A stretch of DNA of 41,952 bases from Anaerolineales bacterium. Lineage in GTDB: Bacteria; Chloroflexota; Anaerolineae; Anaerolineales; UBA11579. The stretch lies in assembly GCA_025450445.1 (NCBI GenBank), contig JANWHN010000033.1:1-41952 (forward strand), in the 5' to 3' direction. The number at the start of each line of letters is the position of its first letter. Within the stretch, counting starts at the first letter, position 1. The notes beneath the pieces are model-generated. The model saw only the letters and a program-made list of their open reading frames with translations, did no database searches and had not been told where the DNA came from. Below are positions 1-10,218 of this stretch, one piece after another. A program made the translations under genes and the position numbers.

Positions 1-49
1 GGCAACGTCGGCAACTAGCAGCCTCCCCCTTTACTTTTCAAACCAAGTT

Positions 50-87
50 AACAAAACCCGCCCAAGTTTCTGGGCGGGTTTTGTTTA
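50..87. terminator. Rho-independent terminator (AACAAAACCCGCCCA-agtttc-TGGGCGGGTTTTGTTT)
   Basis: Long inverted repeat flanked by A/T tracts; probably ends a gene lying upstream of the window. Confidence 0.85.
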
Positions 88-267
88 TTTCCTTGTCATT
101 CCGAGCGGCAACTAAAACCTTCACCTGATCGCCAAGCCCGTACCAGCGAGGAATCCCTAGCACCTTATCTTCGACGCTGCCCCCTCAGTCCAGTACCTTG
201 ATTTTTCGGCCAGTTTGGCCAAAACCATCGCTTTCATGGTTAAGTAGGGCAACTGCCAACATTGTAC

Positions 268-289
268 GGACAGGTTTAGAAACCTGTCC
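268..289. repeat. Perfect 10-bp inverted repeat GGACAGGTTT-AG-AAACCTGTCC
   Basis: Exact palindrome read directly from the sequence. Confidence 0.85.
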
Positions 290-362
290 ATGAAAACGCA
301 AGTATTAATCAAGTAAGAAGGGCGCGGAGTGAATACTTTTTGGGGAGATGACCTATGAAACC

Positions 363-423
363 TACCAAACCTACCATTTCTACCAAGGGGCGCGAACCTA
401 CCAAAACTACCAAATCGACCAAA
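363..423 (+). repeat. 9-bp-periodic imperfect tandem repeat (CTACCAAAC-like)
   Basis: TACCA at 363, 372, 381, 399 and 408 plus GACCA at 417, all in 9-bp register. Confidence 0.75.
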
Positions 424-468
424 CGGCTGGCCCGCGTAAGAAATTCGTATAAATTCCGGGTTTTTCCC

Positions 469-496
469 TTGACTCGAAAGCCAAGAATGGTAAGAT
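469..496 (+). promoter_or_regulatory. Sigma70-type promoter of groESL: TTGACT-N16-TAAGAT
   Basis: -35/-10-like boxes directly upstream of the CIRCE element. Confidence 0.65.
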
Positions 497-504
497 TGCC
501 TTGG

Positions 505-531
505 TTAGCACTCCTCTATACCGAGTGCTAA
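505..531 (+). promoter_or_regulatory. CIRCE operator (HrcA binding site)
   Basis: TTAGCACTC-N9-GAGTGCTAA exact consensus upstream of groES. Confidence 0.97.
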
Positions 532-571
532 TTGTCTAGAAATCTCATTCAACTTTTTAGGAGGCATTGTT

Positions 572-868
572 ATGGCTAGTTCGCTCAAACCGCTCGCCGA
601 CCGTGTGCTGGTGGAGCCCATTGAGGACGAAGAAGTCACCGCGGGTGGCATCGTTCTCCCCGAGACCGCTAAGGAAAAACCCCAGCGCGGCAAGATCCTG
701 GCAACCGGCCCTGGTGGGCGCGATGAGGATGGCAAGATGATCACCATGGAAGTTTCCGTGGGTGACACGGTTTTGTTTGCCAAGTACGCCGGCACCGAAA
801 TCAAGATTGACCGCAAGAAGATGCTGATCCTGCGCCAATCCGACATTCTCGCAATCGTTACCAAGTAA
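572..868 (+). CDS. groES: Co-chaperonin GroES
   Basis: 98 aa, [17 protein letters not shown]...[22 protein letters not shown] upstream. Confidence 0.98.
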   Translation: MASSLKPLADRVLVEPIEDEEVTAGGIVLPETAKEKPQRGKILATGPGGRDEDGKMITMEVSVGDTVLFAKYAGTEIKIDRKKMLILRQSDILAIVTK

Positions 869-900
869 TTCAAGACAATCTGTAAGGAGAAACAAATAGT

Positions 901-2535
901 ATGGCAAAACAACTCGCATTTTCTGAAGAAGCCCGCCGCCATTTGCTGCGCGGCGTTGACGCAGTTGCCGAGGCGGTGGTTACCACCCTCGGCCCCAAGG
1001 GCCGCAACGTAGCCCTGGATCGAAAGTTCGGCGCTCCCACTATCACTCACGACGGCGTGACCGTTGCAAAGGAAGTGGAGCTCGAGAACCCCTTTGAAAA
1101 TATGGGCGCCCAGCTGCTAAAAGAAGCCGCCTCCAAGACCAACGACATCGCCGGCGACGGCACCACGACTTCCACCTTGCTGGCCCATGCCATCGTCACT
1201 GACGGTATGAAGAACCTGGCCGCAGGCGCGAACCCGATGATGCTGAAGCGCGGTATCGAAGCAGCCACCAAGGCTGTTTCGGAAGAGATCAAGAAGCAAG
1301 CCATCGAACTGAAGACCAAGGAAGACATCGCTAACGTGGCTTCCGTCTCGGCACAGGATCGGGAGATCGGTACGTTGATCTCTGATGTGTTCGACAAGGT
1401 CGGCAACGACGGCGTTATCACCGTCGAAGACTCACAGGGTCTGCAATTCGAGACCGAATACGTTGAAGGTATGCAATTCGACCGTGGTTACCTCTCCGCT
1501 TACTTCGTCACCAGCCCCGAAACAATGGAAGCCATCATCGAAGACGCCCAGATCTTGATCCACGACAAGAAGATCTCCGCCGCCCAGGACATGGTGCCGC
1601 TGCTCGAGAAGCTCGTGCAAACCGGCAAGCGCAACCTGCTCATCATCGCTGAAGACATCGATGGCGAAGCATTGGCTACGCTCGTGCTGAACAAACTGCG
1701 CGGCATGCTGAACGTGCTGGCTGTCAAAGCCCCCGGCTTTGGCGACCGCCGCAAGGCTATGCTGCAGGACATCGCAGTCCTCACTGGCGGAACTGTGATC
1801 TCTGAGGAGATCGGCCGCAAGTTGGAGACCGCAACTCTGGAAGACCTCGGCCATGCCGAGAAAGTTCTTTCCGACAAGGACAACACCACCGTGATCGGTG
1901 GCAAGGGCGATGCCAAGGCAATTGCCGGCCGCATCGAAGAGATCCGCGTCGAAAAGGAAAACAGCACCAGCGATTACGACAAAGAGAAATTGGACGAACG
2001 TTTGGCCAAGCTCTCCGGTGGCGTTGCCATCATTCGTGTCGGTGCTGCAACCGAAACCGAACTGAAAGAAAAGAAGCACCGTGTTGAAGACGCTGTGTCT
2101 GCAACCCGTGCGGCTATCGAAGAAGGCATTGTCCCCGGTGGCGGTGTGGCACTGTTGAACGCCCGCTCTGTGCTGGACAAGCTCAAGGTGAGTGGTGATG
2201 ATGCCAAGGTTGGCGTGCAGATCGTGCGCCGCGCCCTGGAGCAGCCCATGCGCCGCATCGCCGAGAACGCCGGCGAAGATGGCTCCGTGATCGTGGACGG
2301 CGTTCTGCGCAAGCATGAGTCCGAGAAGAACAAGAACATCGGCTACGACGTGCTCGCCGAGGATTTTGTCGACATGGTCGCAAAGGGCTGGATCGACCCC
2401 GCCAAAGTGACCCGCGGTGCGCTGGAGAATGCTGCTTCGATCGCAGCCATGATCCTGACCACTGAAGCTTTGGTGACCGACAAGCCTGAAGAGAACAAGG
2501 GTGGCCACGCGGCCCCCCAAATGCCGGAGTACTAA
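901..2535 (+). CDS. groEL: Chaperonin GroEL
   Basis: 544 aa, canonical GroEL ([42 protein letters not shown]). Confidence 0.98.
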   Translation: MAKQLAFSEEARRHLLRGVDAVAEAVVTTLGPKGRNVALDRKFGAPTITHDGVTVAKEVELENPFENMGAQLLKEAASKTNDIAGDGTTTSTLLAHAIVTDGMKNLAAGANPMMLKRGIEAATKAVSEEIKKQAIELKTKEDIANVASVSAQDREIGTLISDVFDKVGNDGVITVEDSQGLQFETEYVEGMQFDRGYLSAYFVTSPETMEAIIEDAQILIHDKKISAAQDMVPLLEKLVQTGKRNLLIIAEDIDGEALATLVLNKLRGMLNVLAVKAPGFGDRRKAMLQDIAVLTGGTVISEEIGRKLETATLEDLGHAEKVLSDKDNTTVIGGKGDAKAIAGRIEEIRVEKENSTSDYDKEKLDERLAKLSGGVAIIRVGAATETELKEKKHRVEDAVSATRAAIEEGIVPGGGVALLNARSVLDKLKVSGDDAKVGVQIVRRALEQPMRRIAENAGEDGSVIVDGVLRKHESEKNKNIGYDVLAEDFVDMVAKGWIDPAKVTRGALENAASIAAMILTTEALVTDKPEENKGGHAAPQMPEY

Positions 2536-2557
2536 ACCGGTTCGCAGAAATACAGGT

Positions 2558-2594
2558 ACAAGAAGCCCTGGAAACTCCAGGGCTTCTTGTTTTC
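2558..2594 (+). terminator. Rho-independent terminator after groEL
   Basis: ACAAGAAGCCCTGG-aaact-CCAGGGCTTCTTGTTTT. Confidence 0.9.
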
Positions 2595-2613
2595 GTGGAA
2601 TTCCTCAGCTTAA

Positions 2614-2622
2614 TGGTATAAT
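2614..2622 (+). promoter_or_regulatory. Extended -10 promoter (TGGTATAAT) for the RNase J leader
   Basis: TGnTATAAT about 230 nt upstream of the RNase J start; weak -35. Confidence 0.6.
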
Positions 2623-2715
2623 GACCAAGCTTTAGGATGAATTTTTGGCCGCTATCGGCCGGTTTTCTGGATCAATGCATTACTGCAGTTGGGCTGCGGC
2701 CCGAGACAGATGAGT

Positions 2716-2751
2716 ACCCCGGCTGGAATTCCCTGTCGGGGTCTTTTATTT
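2716..2751 (+). terminator. Terminator-like hairpin inside the RNase J 5' leader
   Basis: ACCCCG...CGGGGT stem with inner GGAATTCC, followed by CTTTTATTTG. Confidence 0.55.
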
Positions 2752-2849
2752 GTAAGCCAAGAACGACCCCCGAACGCACAAAAACGAATACATTTAGGCT
2801 GATGGCGACATATGTTGCCAGGCCTGTATATAAGGAGTAACAATTTTTA

Positions 2850-4514
2850 ATGAGTAGAAAAAAACATCAAGGAGAGGGCGGCAAGACCTTGCGCATCATC
2901 CCATTGGGGGGATTGGGCGAAATAGGCAAGAATATGACCGTCTTCGAATATGGGGGCGAGATCCTGGTGGTGGACACCGGCATTATGTTCCCGGACAACG
3001 ACATGCTGGGGATCGATTACATCATCCCCGACTTTCAGTACCTGCTGGACAAGCGCGACAAGGTAAAAGGCATTGTCATCACCCATGGTCACGAGGACCA
3101 TACCGGCGCCATTCATCACGTAATCCAGGAGATCAACGCCCCAATCTATGCGACGCCGCTTACCCGCGGTTTGCTGGAAGTTAAGCTGGCCCGCGGTGGT
3201 GTGCTAGAGAAAACCAAGCTGCACACTGTGGAGGCCGGCGATACGGTCCAGATCGGGCCGTTCCAGGTGGAGTTTTGCCACGTCTGTCATTCCATCCCCG
3301 ACTGCGTCGCCCTGGGCATCACCACGCCAGCCGGGCTGATCGTGCATACGGGCGACTACAAGTTCGACCATACGCCAGTAGACGGCTGGCCAACCGATTA
3401 CGCAAAGCTGGCTGAATTCTCCGGCCGCGGCGTGCTCGCTATGCTGGCCGACTCGACCAATGCCGACAAGCGCGGCTGGACGCCTTCGGAACGGGTCATC
3501 GAACCCGCTTTCGACAAAGTCTTCCGCGAAGCTAAGGGCCGCATCCTGGTGGCCACGTTCGCATCGTTGATCTCGCGCATTCAGCAGGTCGGCGAAGCCG
3601 CCATGCGCCATGGGCGCAAGATGGCTTTCGTTGGCTTGAGCATGCGAGAGAACGCCAAAATGGCCAAGAAGTTGGGCTATCTCAATTTGCCCGACGAGCT
3701 GTTGGTGCCGATCGAAGATGCGCTGAAGATGAAAGCCCACGAAGTGGTGCTAATGTGCACCGGTTCGCAGGGCGAACCGTCTTCCATCGTTGGCCGCTTG
3801 GCCAGTGGTACGAACCGCCAATTCGATCTGCTGCCCACCGACACGGTCGTGCTTTCCTCGCACCCGATCCCGGGCAACGAGGAAAGCGTGTATCGCACGA
3901 TCAACAAGCTCTTCCAGCGCGGCGCGCATGTGATCTACGATCCGATCGCTGCCGTCCACGTCTCGGGCCACGCCAACCAGGAAGAAATGAAGTTCATGTT
4001 GAACCTGATCAAGCCAAAGTACTTGATCCCGGTTCACGGTGAGCTGCGCCACTTGCATCAGCACAAAGCCATCGCCCAGGAAGTTGGCATGGATGCGAAG
4101 AACATTGAGGTCATCGAAAACGGTCAGGTCGTTGAGTTTCGCGGCGGCAAGCTGCATCTTGGCGAGCGTGTCCCCGGCGGTTACGTCTTCGTGGACGGCT
4201 CTGGCGTCGGCGACATTGGACCTTCGGTCATGCGCGAGCGCGAGGCCCTTGCCCGCGAAGGCTTCATCTTCGTCAATCTGCGCCTGGACGCCGACAGCGG
4301 CAACCTGATCACCGAGCCAGAGATCATTACCCGCGGCTTCGTCTACCTGCGGGATTCGGATCAGTTGATGCACGAAACGCGTCGCCATGTGGAAAACGTG
4401 GTCGCTCGCTCGAACGGCAACTTGCGTGAGCAAGTGGAGAAGGAATTGAAAGATTTCTTCTACAACTCGACAAAACGCAGCCCAATGATTTTTGTGGTAG
4501 TAAACAAAGAATAA
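2850..4514 (+). CDS. rnj: Ribonuclease J (metallo-beta-lactamase/beta-CASP)
   Basis: HGHEDHTGA motif, MCTGSQGEP, SGHANQEEMK, VHGELRHL. Confidence 0.95.
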   Translation: MSRKKHQGEGGKTLRIIPLGGLGEIGKNMTVFEYGGEILVVDTGIMFPDNDMLGIDYIIPDFQYLLDKRDKVKGIVITHGHEDHTGAIHHVIQEINAPIYATPLTRGLLEVKLARGGVLEKTKLHTVEAGDTVQIGPFQVEFCHVCHSIPDCVALGITTPAGLIVHTGDYKFDHTPVDGWPTDYAKLAEFSGRGVLAMLADSTNADKRGWTPSERVIEPAFDKVFREAKGRILVATFASLISRIQQVGEAAMRHGRKMAFVGLSMRENAKMAKKLGYLNLPDELLVPIEDALKMKAHEVVLMCTGSQGEPSSIVGRLASGTNRQFDLLPTDTVVLSSHPIPGNEESVYRTINKLFQRGAHVIYDPIAAVHVSGHANQEEMKFMLNLIKPKYLIPVHGELRHLHQHKAIAQEVGMDAKNIEVIENGQVVEFRGGKLHLGERVPGGYVFVDGSGVGDIGPSVMREREALAREGFIFVNLRLDADSGNLITEPEIITRGFVYLRDSDQLMHETRRHVENVVARSNGNLREQVEKELKDFFYNSTKRSPMIFVVVNKE

Positions 4515-4530
4515 AAGTCGCAAAAATAAA

Positions 4531-4564
4531 AGACCCTCGCAAAATGCGAGGGTCTTTTTTGTTT
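4531..4564. terminator. Bidirectional terminator between rnj and the LysM gene
   Basis: AGACCCTCGC-aaaat-GCGAGGGTCTTTTTT, A/T tracts on both sides. Confidence 0.9.
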
Positions 4565-5258
4565 ACGGGGTTGCCGTCGGTTGCGGCGCTGACGTGCCTT
4601 CCGGCGTTGGCGATGGCCCTGGCGTGATCGTCACCAGGTTAACCGGCACGATCAGCAGCTGGCCGACGAATAACTGATTAGGATCCAAAATGTCGTTGGC
4701 AGTCATGATTGCGTCTTCGGTGCTATAGAACTCTGCTGCAATTCCAGCCAGCGTGTCGCCGGCCAGCACCAGGTATTCGATCTCGGTGCCGCGCGGCAGG
4801 TTCGGCGGCAGCGGCGTTGGGGTGGGGATGGCCATGTTGGGATCGGGGATGATGAGCTGCTGCCCAACAGTTAGCACGCTGTCGTTGTTCAGCCCATTGA
4901 GAATCATGATGACTATGAAATCGACTCCGAACCTCTCCGCGATGCTGGAGATCGTGTCGCCCAGTTCAACCGTGTATGGGAAGGGAGCCGCGGCGGTTGC
5001 CGTTGCCGGCGGAGGTGTGATCGTCGGCGTTTCGGTGATGGTCGGAGCGGTCGAAGGGGTGAATGTGACCGTCGGGGTTGGCGTGTCGCTTGGGAACAGC
5101 GCGCCGGGTCCTCCGGCAGAAACCCAGGTGGTGGTGAAATACAAGCCGGCTGCGACCAACAACAATGACAGCCCGCCAAGGAGGTACAGCATTATGCTGC
5201 CGCGGCTAGTGCGCGCACGACCGGTTTTTAGGAATGTATAGGGAGGTTTGTAGGTCAT
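4563..5258 (-). CDS. Membrane-anchored protein with two LysM domains
   Basis: N-terminal TM, T/P-rich linker, two LysM motifs (YTVELGDTISSIAERFGV..., YLVLAGDTLAGIAAEFY...). Confidence 0.88.
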   Translation of the reverse strand: MTYKPPYTFLKTGRARTSRGSIMLYLLGGLSLLLVAAGLYFTTTWVSAGGPGALFPSDTPTPTVTFTPSTAPTITETPTITPPPATATAAAPFPYTVELGDTISSIAERFGVDFIVIMILNGLNNDSVLTVGQQLIIPDPNMAIPTPTPLPPNLPRGTEIEYLVLAGDTLAGIAAEFYSTEDAIMTANDILDPNQLFVGQLLIVPVNLVTITPGPSPTPEGTSAPQPTATP

Positions 5259-5372
5259 GTTGGCGTTGTTGTTACAACGCCGCGGATTCTACCCCGCTGC
5301 ATTAATTTATGACTACAAAGCCCCCAGTTCATCTTTTTCTAAGCCTGGCAAACCGCGGAGAAAGCTTGACCT

Positions 5373-5412
5373 AAAAACAAAAAAGCCGCCAAAAGGCGGC
5401 TTCTTGTTTTTA
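5373..5412. terminator. Terminator hairpin
   Basis: AAAAAGCCGCC-aaaa-GGCGGCTTCTTGTTTTT. Confidence 0.85.
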
Positions 5413-5418
5413 GTTCCC

Positions 5419-5778
5419 TTATTCCGTAACGATGATCTCGCCAACCATCCCAGCCTCTTCGTGGCCCGGGATGTTGCAGATGTAGACTATCGTGCCGGCC
5501 GCATCGGGTGTAAAAACGGGCACGACTTCGATATCGCCAGGCGTTAGCAAGACGTCTACGCCCAAGGACTCGATCACGAAGTTATGGTCGAGCGCGCCGT
5601 CGTTGCGCAGGGTGATCTCGATCGGCTGGCCAACCTTGGCGTGGATGGTGTCGGTGCCCCACATGATGTCTTCGGCAACCAACGTGATCTCCAGCGTTTG
5701 CGGGGTGGAGGAGCAAGCGGCGAGGGCTACTAAAAGTAAAGCAAGAAAACTGAACTGTAGGGTGCGATGGGTTTTCAT
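5419..5778 (-). CDS. Cupredoxin-like (type I copper) lipoprotein
   Basis: Lipobox LAAC; Cu ligands in ...DHNFV...CNIPGHEEAGM. Confidence 0.85.
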   Translation of the reverse strand: MKTHRTLQFSFLALLLVALAACSSTPQTLEITLVAEDIMWGTDTIHAKVGQPIEITLRNDGALDHNFVIESLGVDVLLTPGDIEVVPVFTPDAAGTIVYICNIPGHEEAGMVGEIIVTE

Positions 5779-5820
5779 TTAGTCTCTCCTAAATAGATTG
5801 AGAATTATAGCACTTTTGAA

Positions 5821-6972
5821 TTAGAAGTCTCCGTTAAACGGTTGGGCATAGCCAGTCATTTCGACATACCCATTTCCGCCAACCCCGATCCCGTTATGGC
5901 TGCCACTCATCCACACGGCGCCTTCCCAGTAAATGAAGGCCAGATTGAGTTCCTGATCTTCGAGATACGGAGTCAGCTCGATCTGCAGATCTTGGCTGGG
6001 GATGGAAATCGTCCAGCCCATCGGATACTCGGCATTGGAGTGCGGGCTGCGCCACGTATCGCCGCTCTCTATTACGAAATCCTGCGCGGCAAGTTGCACA
6101 CTGCTGCCATCGGGCGCGATCAACGCGCCGCTCGAGAACGGATCGATGCTGCCATCATCGCGGCGAATCTGGTACAGCATGATTTCGTAACCGTCATCAA
6201 TTTGGATCGAGAACCAGTCCCAGCCCACCTGGCCCGTCGCCATGGCCGACGTGCTGTACTCATGATCTTTCCAGCTAAGCCCGCTCACTGCGAATTCCTC
6301 GCCGTCGATCGTGATCATGCCTTCGGTTTGCAAGCGCGTTTGACTGTAGTAGTACGAAGCGTTACCAGGGTCGGGACCCTTTTGGCTGTAGCCACCGTCG
6401 CCTTGCAAAACGGGTCCCTTATCATCGGTGAGGGTGAGCTCTATCGCGATGCCCTCATTGGTGGCAAACAATATGTATTTATTTACGTTTGTTTGCTTGA
6501 TCGTCCAATCCTCCAGCCATACGTGATACGGCGCGTTCTCCGCGCCTGCCAGCCCGGACGCGCCGCGCGCAAGACGCTGATGGGCATAGAACTCGCCGCC
6601 GTCCACATCGCTGACTGCCAGATGGCCCATATATATCTGCTGCGCGGCCCAATCGCTGGGGCGCTCGCCGGCTCGATCTGGCGGCAGGATGCCGCGGCGG
6701 AAGATGGTGAATTCATATCCGAAGTGACGTCCGTCGGCAGTGTCCAGGTTGCCGGTGTAATACCACCACTCGGTCTGGAAATCGAAATGCGGGCCGAAGT
6801 CTGTTGGGAAATCAAACGGGCGCGGTCCGTCTGCGCGGGCGAAACCTTCGGCCGGAACCGGCGTCGCTAGGACCTGCGCCGCGATCACAGGATCGCTTTG
6901 CTTCGGCCACAATGCGTAAACGCCGGACGCGATCAGCAAAATGACGACGACAAAAATAATTGCGGGGCGCAT
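5821..6972 (-). CDS. AttH/CrtC-like lipocalin-fold protein (carotenoid 1,2-hydratase family)
   Basis: FPTDFGPHFDFQTEWWYYTGNL...GLSWKDHEYST...WDWFSIQ motifs; operonic with ABC exporter genes. Confidence 0.8.
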   Translation of the reverse strand: MRPAIIFVVVILLIASGVYALWPKQSDPVIAAQVLATPVPAEGFARADGPRPFDFPTDFGPHFDFQTEWWYYTGNLDTADGRHFGYEFTIFRRGILPPDRAGERPSDWAAQQIYMGHLAVSDVDGGEFYAHQRLARGASGLAGAENAPYHVWLEDWTIKQTNVNKYILFATNEGIAIELTLTDDKGPVLQGDGGYSQKGPDPGNASYYYSQTRLQTEGMITIDGEEFAVSGLSWKDHEYSTSAMATGQVGWDWFSIQIDDGYEIMLYQIRRDDGSIDPFSSGALIAPDGSSVQLAAQDFVIESGDTWRSPHSNAEYPMGWTISIPSQDLQIELTPYLEDQELNLAFIYWEGAVWMSGSHNGIGVGGNGYVEMTGYAQPFNGDF

Positions 6973-9563
6973 CAGTCAAACCTCATCGCGTCGGCCGCGC
7001 TTCGTTGGGTCGCCCGATACGCGGGATACAGCCCGGCCAGGAGCGCCGCGCCGATGGCGATCGCCATCGCTTGGATGAATGGCTCGGGCTGCAAGTGCAT
7101 TTGCAAAGTCCACCCGAAAGAGAGGCGATTGATCAGGCGCAGCAGGATCTGCGCCACCGCGTAGCCGGTTGGCAGCGCCAGCAAGCCGGCGATCGCGCCA
7201 ATGAGTCCGGTTTCCAGCAAGGTCAGCGCCCACACTTGGCGCTGGCTCAGCCCGATGGCTTTGAGGATACCCATCTGGCGTTGCTTCTCCAATTGCAACG
7301 AGAGCATCGCGCTCAGAACGCCGACAAAAGCGACCGCGGTAGTAATGAGCTGTAGCGCGTTGGTGATCAAGAAACTTTGATCGAAGATCACGAGGGTCTC
7401 GCTGCGCAAGGCCAGGTTGGATCGAATTTCCAGGAATTGAATTTGATTAAGCTCGGCGCGCATGTCGTCCACCATCGCGTCCACATCGGTTCCGGCCGCG
7501 GCTTTCACCGAAAGGGCGGTCACAGCTTCATCGCCCCAGAGCTCCTGATAGTTGGGCAGCCACATGGTCACGTTGCCGCGGCTGGAGCTGTAATCCCTGA
7601 ACACCGCGGCGATGTGAAATGCCTTTTCGCCTTGCTGGGTAAAGAGGCGAATTTCGTCGCCCGCTCCTAAACCCAGGTGGTTTGCGAGCGGCTCCGAGAT
7701 GATCATCGCGCCTGCTTTGACCGCCTCCCAGATTTGCTGGCTGGTGCCTTCTCCCTCGAGAAATACCTGCTCGTCGCCGTCGTTCGGGTTGTCGTTGGCA
7801 CTTACGGTGATGGGTCCTTGAGGGGATTCGACCTGCACCAGACGCAGCAGGTGCACGGCTTCGACATTGGGCCAGGCATTGATGCGCTCGATCGCTTCGG
7901 GCGCAATCGCCACCATGGGTTCGGCTAAATTCGAACCGGCTACCGAGACGTAAATATCGTTCCTCAGAATAACCCCCAGCCAGTCGATAACTGAGGCGCG
8001 GAACGAGCCAACCATCAAGCTGGCGCCGATGGTGACGGCGACCGCCACCATGAGCGCGGCCATGGCGGGTGACGTGCGGCTGGCCGAGTTGGACACCTCC
8101 CGAGGAGCCATACGGCCTAGCGGGCCGATTGGTGCCAACAGCCGCGCCACTAAGGGCATCAGTTGTTGCGTGATCCACGGGGTGGTGAGCGCAAAGCCGA
8201 TGACCACACCGAAGATTCCGGCGAAGCTGGCGGTTAAGTTGAGATCGATCCGGATTAGTAAGAACGCGGAGACGACTGCCATGGCCGCGCCCAAGATAGC
8301 AGCCGTGCGTAGCAATTTTCCAAGCGTCGACTCGAGCTGCGAGCGCGATAGTGTGCTCCGCGGGGGCGACTTGGCCGCCTCCCAAGCAGGGATCAGCGCG
8401 GCAACCAAAGTAGTGCCCAGGCCAAGCAACGCACCCTTGATGAAGCTGCTTGGCGGGATGCTGACCCCGCGCACGGTCTGGGCGTAGAAGACGTCGTTGA
8501 TGGTTTGGGTCACTAGCTCGACCGCCCCACGCCCGAAAATAATTCCAAGTCCAACTCCCAACAACGAGCCGATGATGCCAACGAGCAGCGCTTCGCTCAA
8601 CACGAGAATAAATATTTCGCGCCCGGTGGTGCCAAGCGCGCGCAGTGTGCCAAAGCTTTGTCTGCGCTGCACCACCGAAAATGTCATCGTGTTGTAGATC
8701 AGGAAGAGTCCAACGACCAAACCAAGCATGCTGAGCGCGGCTAGATTTGTTTGGAATGCTCCGGTCAGATCTTCGACGGTTCGGTTGCGTCCCTCGGCTG
8801 CTAGCACGACCGCGCTGGCTGGCAACAAGTCTTCGATTTGCGCAATCAGTCCAGCTTCTTGTTCAGTGGGCAATATCAGATCGATACGCTCGATGAAACC
8901 TAGACGGCCGCTCAGCTCCTGAACAGTAGATATATCCGCCAGCACGATCGTTTGCAAAGCGCGGCGACTAAGATCATCTTGTGGTTCGATGACACCCGCG
9001 ATGAGTCCAGGCAGCAGTCGTCCGTTGAGATTCAATTCAATTGCGTCGCCGGGCTGCAACCCGTATTGTTCGCTGAGCTCTGTGGAGATCAGTATCGCGC
9101 CAGGAATGGTGAAAAACGCGTCCATCTGCTCCATTGAGCCGCCGTTTGTGTTCGTGTACAGGTAGCTGCGGAACGGCTCTTCGGCAAATGGATCGATGCC
9201 CAATAATTGCAAGGGAATGTCACCTAGATCAGGGCTCGAGATCATCTGGCTCAGGATCGGTGCCATCGGCACCTCGAGCCCAGCCCGGCGTAAATCTGTG
9301 TAGGTTTCTTCGGCAAGTCCACTCGGTCCACCGGAGACGTAGTGCGTGCTGCGCCCGGTCACTGCTTCGATGCTTAGTTCAAATCCGCGCGCCGCGCTGG
9401 CGTTGGCTACGTCCACGCTAACCGCGACCGATACGCCAAGCGCGATGCCCAGCAGCATCAGCGCGGTCTGCAATGGATGGCTGATCAGGTAGCGCCAGCC
9501 GACTTTCAATAAGCTCGGCGAAAAGCTAGCCATTCTTGGCCTTCTCGACCAGTTTGCCATCAC
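6972..9563 (-). CDS. ABC transporter permease, FtsX/MacB-like
   Basis: 863 aa, duplicated FtsX-type membrane domains; the real start is probably the internal [16 protein letters not shown]. Confidence 0.9.
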   Translation of the reverse strand: MMANWSRRPRMASFSPSLLKVGWRYLISHPLQTALMLLGIALGVSVAVSVDVANASAARGFELSIEAVTGRSTHYVSGGPSGLAEETYTDLRRAGLEVPMAPILSQMISSPDLGDIPLQLLGIDPFAEEPFRSYLYTNTNGGSMEQMDAFFTIPGAILISTELSEQYGLQPGDAIELNLNGRLLPGLIAGVIEPQDDLSRRALQTIVLADISTVQELSGRLGFIERIDLILPTEQEAGLIAQIEDLLPASAVVLAAEGRNRTVEDLTGAFQTNLAALSMLGLVVGLFLIYNTMTFSVVQRRQSFGTLRALGTTGREIFILVLSEALLVGIIGSLLGVGLGIIFGRGAVELVTQTINDVFYAQTVRGVSIPPSSFIKGALLGLGTTLVAALIPAWEAAKSPPRSTLSRSQLESTLGKLLRTAAILGAAMAVVSAFLLIRIDLNLTASFAGIFGVVIGFALTTPWITQQLMPLVARLLAPIGPLGRMAPREVSNSASRTSPAMAALMVAVAVTIGASLMVGSFRASVIDWLGVILRNDIYVSVAGSNLAEPMVAIAPEAIERINAWPNVEAVHLLRLVQVESPQGPITVSANDNPNDGDEQVFLEGEGTSQQIWEAVKAGAMIISEPLANHLGLGAGDEIRLFTQQGEKAFHIAAVFRDYSSSRGNVTMWLPNYQELWGDEAVTALSVKAAAGTDVDAMVDDMRAELNQIQFLEIRSNLALRSETLVIFDQSFLITNALQLITTAVAFVGVLSAMLSLQLEKQRQMGILKAIGLSQRQVWALTLLETGLIGAIAGLLALPTGYAVAQILLRLINRLSFGWTLQMHLQPEPFIQAMAIAIGAALLAGLYPAYRATQRSAADAMRFD

Positions 9564-10218
9564 GCAAATAAACGATCCGGTCCGCGCGTTGGGCGTTGAG
9601 GCTATTGTGGGTAGCCATAATCAGATTCTTGCCTGCGTTGCGAGTGAGTTTCTCTAGCAAGTCCATGATCTGGTTGCCCGTGTCTTCGTCAAGGTTGCCG
9701 GTGGGCTCGTCGGCCAGCACCAACAGCGGGTCGTGCACTAGTGCGCGGGCGATCGCCACGCGCTGCTGTTCTCCGCCAGAAAGCCGATCCGAGTAGCTAT
9801 CGCCGCGGTTTTCCAGGCCAACTAAGTCGAGCAGCTCGGCAGCTTTCCCAGTGGCTACCTTCAGTTTCGCGCCAGCCAGTTCGAGTGGCAGACTGACGTT
9901 TTCGTTTACCGTTAGGGTGGGGAGCAGATTGAAGAATTGGAAGACGAAGCCAATATGTTTGCGCCGGAACAGCGTGCGCTCGGCCTCACTCATTGCGATC
10001 AGGTTTTGGCCATCCACCCAGATCGCGCCGCTATCGGCCCGGTCGATGCCGCTCAGCAGATTGAGCAGGGTGCTCTTGCCGCTGCCACTCGCGCCCAGTA
10101 AAGCGACCAGCTCGCCGCGGCCGATTTCGAGGTTGGCGTTGCGCAGGACGGCGTGCTGCTGCTCCCCCTCGGAGTAGGTTTTAGAAACGTTCTCGACTTT
10201 TACGAATGAACTTGCCAT
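9526..10218 (-). CDS. ABC transporter ATP-binding protein (LolD/MacB type)
   Basis: Walker [10 protein letters not shown], signature [15 protein letters not shown], Walker [13 protein letters not shown]. Confidence 0.95.
   Translation of the reverse strand: MASSFVKVENVSKTYSEGEQQHAVLRNANLEIGRGELVALLGASGSGKSTLLNLLSGIDRADSGAIWVDGQNLIAMSEAERTLFRRKHIGFVFQFFNLLPTLTVNENVSLPLELAGAKLKVATGKAAELLDLVGLENRGDSYSDRLSGGEQQRVAIARALVHDPLLVLADEPTGNLDEDTGNQIMDLLEKLTRNAGKNLIMATHNSLNAQRADRIVYLRDGKLVEKAKNG

Noticed and set aside
363-423. CTACCAAAC repeats as a CRISPR array
   Set aside because: Units are only 9 bp with no spacers; no cas genes in the window.
1432-2520. 362-aa ORF antisense to groEL (and other long minus-strand ORFs there)
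   Set aside because: Shadow ORF of a high-GC codon-biased gene; no family resemblance, and the groEL strand is unambiguous.
2637-2840. 67-aa ORF in the RNase J leader
   Set aside because: Overlaps the terminator-like structures and shows no protein-like composition or convincing SD; the region is better explained as a 5' UTR.
3750-4523. 257-aa ORF antisense to RNase J
   Set aside because: Antisense shadow ORF without recognisable domains.
5842-6870. 342-aa plus-strand ORF opposite the AttH-like gene
   Set aside because: Composition typical of a mirror ORF; the minus-strand protein has clear family motifs.
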